From Engraulis encrasicolus (taxonomy: Eukaryota > Chordata > Actinopteri > Clupeiformes > Engraulidae), in assembly GCF_034702125.1 (NCBI RefSeq), contig NC_085861.1:3930145-3994144 (forward strand): a stretch of 64,000 nt of DNA, given 5' to 3'. The position numbers and the translations under genes were made by a program. This document shows positions 48,001 to 57,000 of the stretch, piece after piece. Each line of letters opens with the position of its first letter. Position 1 is the first letter of the stretch. The notes below the pieces were generated by a model that saw only the letters and a list, made by a program, of their open reading frames with translations, was not told the DNA's origin and searched no databases.

Positions 48001-51000
48001 CACGGACACACAAACAGGGTCATTGCAATACCTGGCCCAATAGAAAAGATACGCCTGGCTGTATGTATGCTGTATGGGCAACAATGCTCGTAAAAAATTA
48101 CAATAACTTCTTACTACTACTGCTACTAACAACTAGTAATGACTATTTACTACTAAGTCTACATAAAATAACTACAGTTATGACTATGAACACAACTATT
48201 TCTACTGTCTTTTAAAGTTTTTTAATGGACCATGTATACTTCAGTCTGAGATAAATTGTAAAGACTTTATTGAATTGAACTCACTGTATGAAACCAACTC
48301 CTGCATTTTCTTCCAAACGGTGAATTTGAGGTTGCCCAGGTGCTGTGCCACGTTGACCAGAGCTCCGCAGCTGTTCTCTGGGTACTGCACAGCACCACAC
48401 TGGGCTCTGGGAAGCAGATGCATAGGGCTTAATCACGTCCTCGTAGTATAAGACGCCAGGGTGGTGCAACCACAGCTAAGGCTGTGCATTCAAGAAACAA
48501 GTAAAGACCTTCCTCTTTCGAGAGGAGCTACTACTTGAGCTGGCCTAGCCCCAGGGCAGACTCTTGACATGATGTTTAGTTGAGTTTAGTTTAGTTTGTG
48601 TGTGCGTGTATGTGTGTATATGTGTTTGTGTGTGTGCTGTGTGTGTACTCTTTATTAATTAAAGAGTACACATAAAAATGCACTTGTTGTTCTGTATATT
48701 TCCTGTGCACTTTGTATTTGCTTGTGATGTTGGCTTGATTATGTCCTCTTTTGAAGGTCGCTTTGGTTATAAAGCGTCTGCCAAGTGCAATGTAATGTAA
48801 TAATGTAATGCAATGTAATGTAATGTAAGGCCACTATTGTATGGATTTTTTGTTTGTGTTTACTAGTTTATCTAAGAAGCATACTCATTACTTGTACATA
48901 AATTACCGATTGCTAATTAATTTAGGGAGAGTAGCTGTGGTAGTGTACCACCCGATGTCTTCTATTAAAAAAAAAACATAATTGACTCTTATATATCCAA
49001 GTGAAAAGAGAAGTCTGTGACACTGCTTGTCTATTGTGTATTTAATGGAGCAACGTTTCGACCTTCAGGTTTTCATCAGGGCCTGATGAATAGACAATGG
49101 ATAGACAATGAATAGACACAATAGACAAGCAGTGTCGCAGACTTCTCTTTTCACTTGGATTTACTCTCATTGTCCTGCACCTGGCCCATCGGGTGGGATG
49201 TGCACACATCTACTCCTCTGAACTTGACTCTTATATATGTCCATTTTGTGAGTTTGACCTGAATTTGTGTTTTTACTGTGCTCAATAAGCACGACATATA
49301 CAGGAATAATGGGTCTATATACTGTACCTGTCCAATGTAGACTTGATATTCTGTCAGAAATCAGGAGAAAACAAATGCAAGTTTTCAACAGGGTGAAATG
49401 CAATGACTAACAGCCTGGAATTTTACAGTAAAATTGCAGCAGTTCATATCGGATTGGTAATAATTTAATTTGAATAATTTATTAACTTTTAATAACTATT
49501 AATTGTAATTTAAGTAATTAAATTGAAAACATCTACTCACCAGTAAGAATGATACGTCATCAGCTCTCAGTTCTTCTTGTATTGTGTTGATGGTGTCTGA
49601 GAGTGTTAGCATCTCTCTGGTCATCATGTCCATGGCATCTCTCATCATGGCCGTCTTCTGCTCCACCTCCACTTGAAGAGCATCCAGCCTGGCCCTCTCT
49701 TCATCGTGAAGGAACTCATGAAGCTTCTCAAACTCTCTTTTGATCTGTCTCTCTGTGCTTTGGGCCTGGCACTGGGACATAGTAAAAAAAAATATGCATT
49801 ACATTATTACAGTACATTATATTGCATTTGGCAGACCCTTTTTAAACCAAAGCGACTTACAATCGAGGACATAATCACTAGTAGAAACAAAATGCACAGC
49901 AGGAAATATACAGAACAATAAGTGGGTGCAGATACTGGATAGGGTTATTTTTTAATCTATTTTTAAAGGTACATCAACACAGCCATGGTCAGCCTGGAAA
50001 CATTGTAAGAGGCTACGTCAGCCAACATGGCATCCATGCTAACCTTTACATGGGCTGATGTTTCGTCATGGGTTTTCTTCGCTTCTTTCAGAGCTCTCAG
50101 TTTCTCTTCCAAGCGTTTCAGTTCACTCCTCAGTTTTTTCTGAAATTCAGAAAATGTATAATACAGTATATGATCAGACAGTTTTATCCCATACATTGAG
50201 AAACAAAGGGATTTTTATTCCCTTGGGTTGTATGCATATTAAAGCATCAACTCATTAGTCTGGCCAGTCTAATACTAACAGTAGATGAAGGTTGTCAACA
50301 TCTAACTGGTTGGCCACTGGCTCTTTGGCATCTAACTGGCTGACTGGTGAAAGATGTGAAAAATGTGGACATTCCCTGTCGAGATGCAGAGCAAAAACTA
50401 ATTAAAGTGTGGGTGGACAGACATCAGCGATTACATCTATTGCATGTAGTCTATGGCAGTGTTTCCCAACCAGGGGTACGTGTACCACTAGAGGTACGCA
50501 AGCAGACTGCAGGGGGTACGTGGAAAAATGGAAAAATGTATGGAGCAGTTACATTGGGATATAGAACATGAGTAAGGGGGTACTCATGGAATGAAAAAAA
50601 GGCTTAGGGGGTACGGAAGACAAAAAAGGTTGGGAAAAACTGGTCTATGGCTTGACGTCAGTGATTACATATGGCTTGACGTCAGCGATTACATCTATTG
50701 CATGAAGTCTATGGCTTGACGTCAGTGATTACATATGTCTTGACGTCAGTGATTACATCTATTGCATCATGTAGTAAATGGTTTGTTCTGCCATTAGTTG
50801 CAACAAATGTGGATTTTAAAAGTGTGTGTGGACATCTGTCAATCAGACCTCACCAGACGATGACACACTCTGACCCTGATATACTGAGAGAAATATTGTC
50901 ACAACAGCATTTGTCCATTTAATTTACATTTCTCATTGTATCTTACCTTCATATTCAAACTGGCATTGGTCTGACTTTTGTAATGCATTACTGCCCAACA

Positions 51001-54000
51001 CTGCTAACCATTACATTTATCATTGTATCTTACCTTCATATCCAGGCTGGCTTCGTCGAGGGGCTGGCATTTGTGACACTTGTGGGCCTGTGACTCTCTG
51101 CACACAACACACACCGGCTCCCTGTCCACCACGCAGTACAGCTTCAACTGCTCCCCGTGAGACACACAAACTGCAGCCCTACTACACAGCGAGATAAGAA
51201 AAATGGGATGTATCAATATTTCAGAATAAACTTTGTAAGCAATCCAGATAATATTTCAGAGTAAACTAACTGTATGTAATAAATCCTGACAGAGAACTTA
51301 GGCTCCAACACAGTGAGAGTGAAATAACTCTAACAGTGGAGTCAAAGGTCTTCGTAAAATACTGCACGTACTTGGCCACAACTCTAGTACAGAGCGTAAT
51401 GTTTACACAATATTGAGTGGAATTAACTCTGAAAATGTTACCCTGACCCTGAAGAGTAAAATTGAAACTACAGTATTTTTGAGTGGGGCCAAATGTGATC
51501 TGAAACGGCATTATATCCAACTCTTTATGCGTTATATGTACCTGTATTTTCTACGCCAGTATATGGGCTTGCATGCCCAATGACCCGGGTTTCTCCACCC
51601 CCCCCCCCTCCCCCATCTCCCTTCCGTCTCCTCTCACTGTTCTTACATGATACAGGCCAAGAAAGCCCTCAAAAATACTTTAAAAAACACAGGGTATTTC
51701 TACCAGAGGTGCAGTAAATGCATGTGTATGTCAAACACTAGCACACAATAGGCCTATTTCATAGCTGTTACACCATTTACTCCATTGTATCTAATGAGGT
51801 AGATAGGCTGTGTGTTGTTGCTGAAAAACAATAAAACCCAACAAGAACCCACCACAAATTTGACCCAACCAGCGCAGAGCCAGCTGATCGTAAGGCAAGT
51901 AAACAGATAAACTAAGGTAGGCTTAGTCAGATAAGTTACCGCTGTTGAAAGGAAACTGAGTTTCTTTTTTTTACTTTTACTTTTGACACCTCTGATTTTT
52001 ACTGTGTCACTGTAGTCATGATAACTTATAGTTAATTTATTCTCCTATACACTGCAATGGCAACAGCATTAAATTGAAATCACAAGTTTACCAGCCTCAG
52101 AATTCCAAGTTAATTTAAATCTTTATTGGTCTTTTTCAGTTGTGTGGAGTTGTGTGTGTTGTGTGAACACAACGCTGGATGCTTCACACAACTCACAGTA
52201 AGGATTTAGATTAACTTGGAAGTCTGAGGTAGCTGATAGTTGTTTTATTGTGTAGAACAACACCTACCTCATGCTCTGCAGGTCACCTCCCGGTGACCAT
52301 GGCGATGGCGACCCCTCCCTGCGGCTCAGGACGGACTCGCACACGTTCTTCAGAGCCAAGTTGCGGAGCGGCTCGGCTCCTTCCGGGTGTCTCTTGCGGC
52401 AAAGAGGACACTCCCGCCCGGCCTTGGTGCTCCAGAACTGCCTCAGGCACACACCGCACACACTGTGGCTGCAGCAGAGGACCACGGGCTCCCTGCAGAA
52501 ATCAATCACCTCTTATATATCCAGAATATTCACTCTTGTTGTTTATTTATAATTTTTATTTTCCAGATTTTATCTTTTACTTTTCACCTGCCATGTCTTG
52601 TGCTTTTATTTCTTATTTTATTTCATTTCATTTTATTTACTTTATCTGACTTTTCTGTAAAGCACATTAAATTGCATTTATGTATAAAAAGCCCATAAAA
52701 ATATAATTGCCAGCCCTGCCGTATCCAGTAGGGCTCTCGCCTGCCATGCGGCTGACCCAGGTTTGATTCCCGGCCCGGGTCCTTTGCCGATCCCTTCCCC
52801 ATCTCTCTCCCACTCATTTCCTGCCCTACTCTTCACTATCCTATCCTAATCAAGTTGGAAAAGAACCCCACAAAAATATATAAAAAAAACGGTAACACTT
52901 TATTTTAGGGATACATCAATTACCACTAATACATAGGCCTACAATGTGCATGTATAACTTGTAAGGCATGTACAAAGCAAAATCAAACATTTGTTAGGCA
53001 TGTATTCGCAAATGTCTTGTTCATGCACAATAAGGGATTTATTACCAATTTAACCTCAGTAAGGACTTAGTAGGCCTTAGCATTTAGTTTAGTTTATTGG
53101 TTTATTTCATCAGGGACCATGTGCAAAGTACATTAGTTACATAGTAAAAAGATGACCTGCACCAGATTATAGCTAATAGCTAATTTCCATCTGCAGTCCC
53201 TGGGCAGGTAAAAAAACAAACAAACATACAATCCAGTAAAATGGGAGCAGCCACTCAGGCATACAACCCCTGCCACACACACACACCCACACACACACGC
53301 ACACACACACACACAATAAAAACATGTCATATGCAAAAAAGACTACAATGTGCAAAGTGTCAGAACAGGCATGTGCAAAACTATTAGTGGTCACAAGACT
53401 GGTTACATGAAAGCCATTTCTTCACTTCACGTGAGAATGAATACAAGTTTGTAATGCTTTTTAGGTGGGTGGGAAGGGCATTCCATTGTTTTGTTGCTCT
53501 GAAGGAAAAGGCAGATTGTGCAAATGCTGTTACCCGGCTTGGGAGGGTACAGTTTCCTATGATGGTGGATCTAGTTGTTCTGCTGATTTGTTCAGCGCAA
53601 GGATGGATGAAGGTTTTCAGAGGTGGAGGAGCGGAGTTGTGAATGATTTTGTGCACAAGGCGCACATCAGAATATAAAATTATGTTGTCAAAACTGAGCA
53701 AGTTATACTTGTCCAGTATGGCACAGTGGTGAAATTGAGATGGACGTTTGTCCAAAACTTTAAGAGCTTGTTTGTAAAGTGATGAGATGGATTTCATGGT
53801 AGTCTTGTTAGCCTGAGACCAGCTCGACATACAATAATGCATATGAGACATTATCATGGCATTTACATAGGTCTTAGCAGCGTCAATAGTTAAAGAATTG
53901 TGAATATGTCTAAAATTTGATATGCTATACTTTACAGTATTACCCAGCTTTTTAATGTGTTTCTTAAAAGTTAATGTGGAATCCAAGGTCACTCCTAGGT

Positions 54001-57000
54001 ATTTAAACTCGTCAACATTTTTCAATGGTTTTCCATTTACATATACGTTTGGTCCTTTTTAGGGATGAGTGAGATAAAATGTTCCCCTTCAAAGCTATTT
54101 CTAAAACGCTTTTTTGACAATCGCCTTACAACCAGGGTGAGATTGTGATCTGACAAACCAGTGATCAAGTTGTATGTCCTTGAGATACGCTCCGTTTTAT
54201 TTGTAAAGATTAAATCTAATATAGTTTTTGTGGAATCTGTTATTCTTGTAGGGCTCTGAATAAGTTGTGTTAAATTAAATTTATTAACAATGCCCTTTAA
54301 CTTATTCTTTTTTGCTTTATCTGACCAGTTCAGATTGAAGTCACCCATTAAAATTATTTCTTTACCATTACATGATTTCAGTAGGGAAGACAATTTATCA
54401 AAAAACAATTCTTTCTCAGATGGTGGCCGATACAAGACAATAACATTAAAAGACATTTCTGGCGAGAGAATAATAGTGACACCAATGCATTCAAGTTCAT
54501 CTGGCAGTTCAAGCTGTTTACATTGGAAGTGTTCTTTCACATAGATCATGACCCCGCCCCCTTTGCCATGTCCACATAGCCAGGTATTGTGTAAACACCC
54601 GGTGGAGTGGATGGGTTTAGCCACGTTTCAGATAAACCTAGGTAGTCAATATTCGAGTCTGTCAGCAAATGTTCAAGTTGCTCCGTTTTGGATACCAAAC
54701 TCCTTATATTTAGATGTCCTCCGAGAATTCCTTTGGGCTTTAGTTTTTTGTCCCATAAGACTCTAGCTTGATTTACAGTTTGGAAAAGTTTTGTCTTCTG
54801 TTGTTTTGCAGCTGCGATGCTGGTAGGCCTATTGCACTGTTCACATGTCGGCATGGAAAGCAGTCCGTTATTCAAGTTACCCCCGTCGAGTTCAGCATTA
54901 CCTTGGGCGGATGCTGTAGCAGGCCGAAAGCCGCCAGGTGTAGTGCAGCCGCACTGAAACACTCCAAGTCGTAGCGGCGACAAGTTGTTTACATCAGACC
55001 CCAGGCCGCCAGGTGTAGAAGTGTGGCAGTGCTGAATATCTCCGAGTTGCAACGATGTTTGTTTGTTTGCGTCTTGAGGAAGGCTGCTACTCTCGGGTCC
55101 AGGATTAAGTTGGATGTCTCCGCAGAGGAGAAGGATTGTACACAGCATAGTCGCAAACCTCCGACCGCCAGAAGATGGTTTACTTTCTGCTTGGCTACAA
55201 CAGCGCACGATATGTGCCTGCCCGTTGTTCAGCGCGGTGGAATATAGGACAAAAAGGTTCCATGAGACGTGCGGTGAGTACAACTCGCTTTGGAGCTCTG
55301 TATGCCTACCATATCTTGCACTGGTCGCTTGCCAGCTTCCCCAGACAGACTCGTGTCTTTTCAGCCATTGATGTGCGCAGCTATTCTGGACTTTACGGTC
55401 CCATTCACTTCAATTCATTTTTTTGGCGTTTTACATATTTCGGACCGTGCGGACGCCGCTGTACTCGTGCGAGGAAAACAACAATTGTCTCGGGTGCTAA
55501 ACATGGTCATGGAACGGCTTCCTTAACCAGAATGGTGTGTGTTGTGTTATTTCGAAGATAATTAAAGAAAATCTTATTACAATGGGATTTCTCATAGGCA
55601 TGGTTTTGCATGTCTCTTATCTCTTTTCATGTTGACTGAGCGATCACCGTTACAAGTTTACAAGGTGCCCAGCGCACATATGTATGCATACAAAAAGGAA
55701 GAATACATTTCACAGTGTAATTCTGCAAATAATTCACTTCAAAGTTAAGTGTTATTACATAGGCACCATGGTCATCAATATGTGTGTAAGAACAAGTGAA
55801 AAAACAAATCGGTCAGTTTGTCAAAGAGGAGACGGTAGATATGCACCATAATACACAGTATTCATCGAAATATGCTCATGAGTTGTATGCTGAAGAAATA
55901 CTGTACGCACAAATATCTATTTACTGAATTAGACTAATCATGGCCTATCAGAAGTGAGGTAACATACACGAGTGTAAAAATTGTCCTTTGATGGGCCTTG
56001 AACCCACAACCTGTGGAATGGTAGGCATGACTCCATCCACTAAGCTACCACAGTTTCAGTAGAATTTGTTTGACCAGAAAACTTCTTGTTGTGCACATTA
56101 TCACAGCACTAAAAAATCATATAGGCCTACAATCATTTCTTCATCATACTTCAGACAATGAGGTAATGGTGCAGGGAAAATATATTTTATATGATTTATT
56201 GTGTTAAAATGCACAACGACGACATATCTTTCTGGTCTTAACATTTCTTATGAAACTGTGGTAGCTTAGTGGATGAAGTCATGCTGTCCATACCATAAGT
56301 TGTGGGTTCAAGGTCACTCAGCATTCAACTTTTACTCACGTGTATGTAACCTCACTCCTGATATAGGCCTACATTATAAGGCTTATTGGGAAAATAAATA
56401 TTTGTGCCTTCAGTATGTCTTCAGCATATCTTTCAGGAGCACATAGCGACACATACTGTGTATTATGCTACATATCATCCACAGTGTCTGCTTTGAGAAA
56501 TTAATCATTCTCAATTTGCACTACTTATTACATATGTGGTATAATCTGTTAACTTCAGAGTTACTTATTTTCAGAATTACAGAAAGTTCTGATCATTCTG
56601 CACATTGTAAGATGAAATGGTGATGACGCAGTGAACATGCTAAGAGATATGAAACCTGTCCAATCATGCAAATGACATCCCACTATAATAAGATTTTATT
56701 CAATTTTCTTCAAAACAACACAACACATTGCAGAAATTCTTGTAGCCATCATATGTAGGCCTATAGGATGTAATGGAAGCATTTACACATTGTCAGCAGC
56801 GCAAGCACCCTTTTCTCACAGACCCTTGATGTGCCCTACAGACAGACTTGAAGTACTTTGTACATGGGTCCATCTAAAACATGCAGTACAATGTTAAAGG
56901 GACAGTTTGGTCAATTTCAACATGCAGTTGTAATGCTCACACTACCCTGGACTTGTCAGTGCCTGAGATTTTTTTTTCTTTCTTCAGCCGATCCTGGTCA

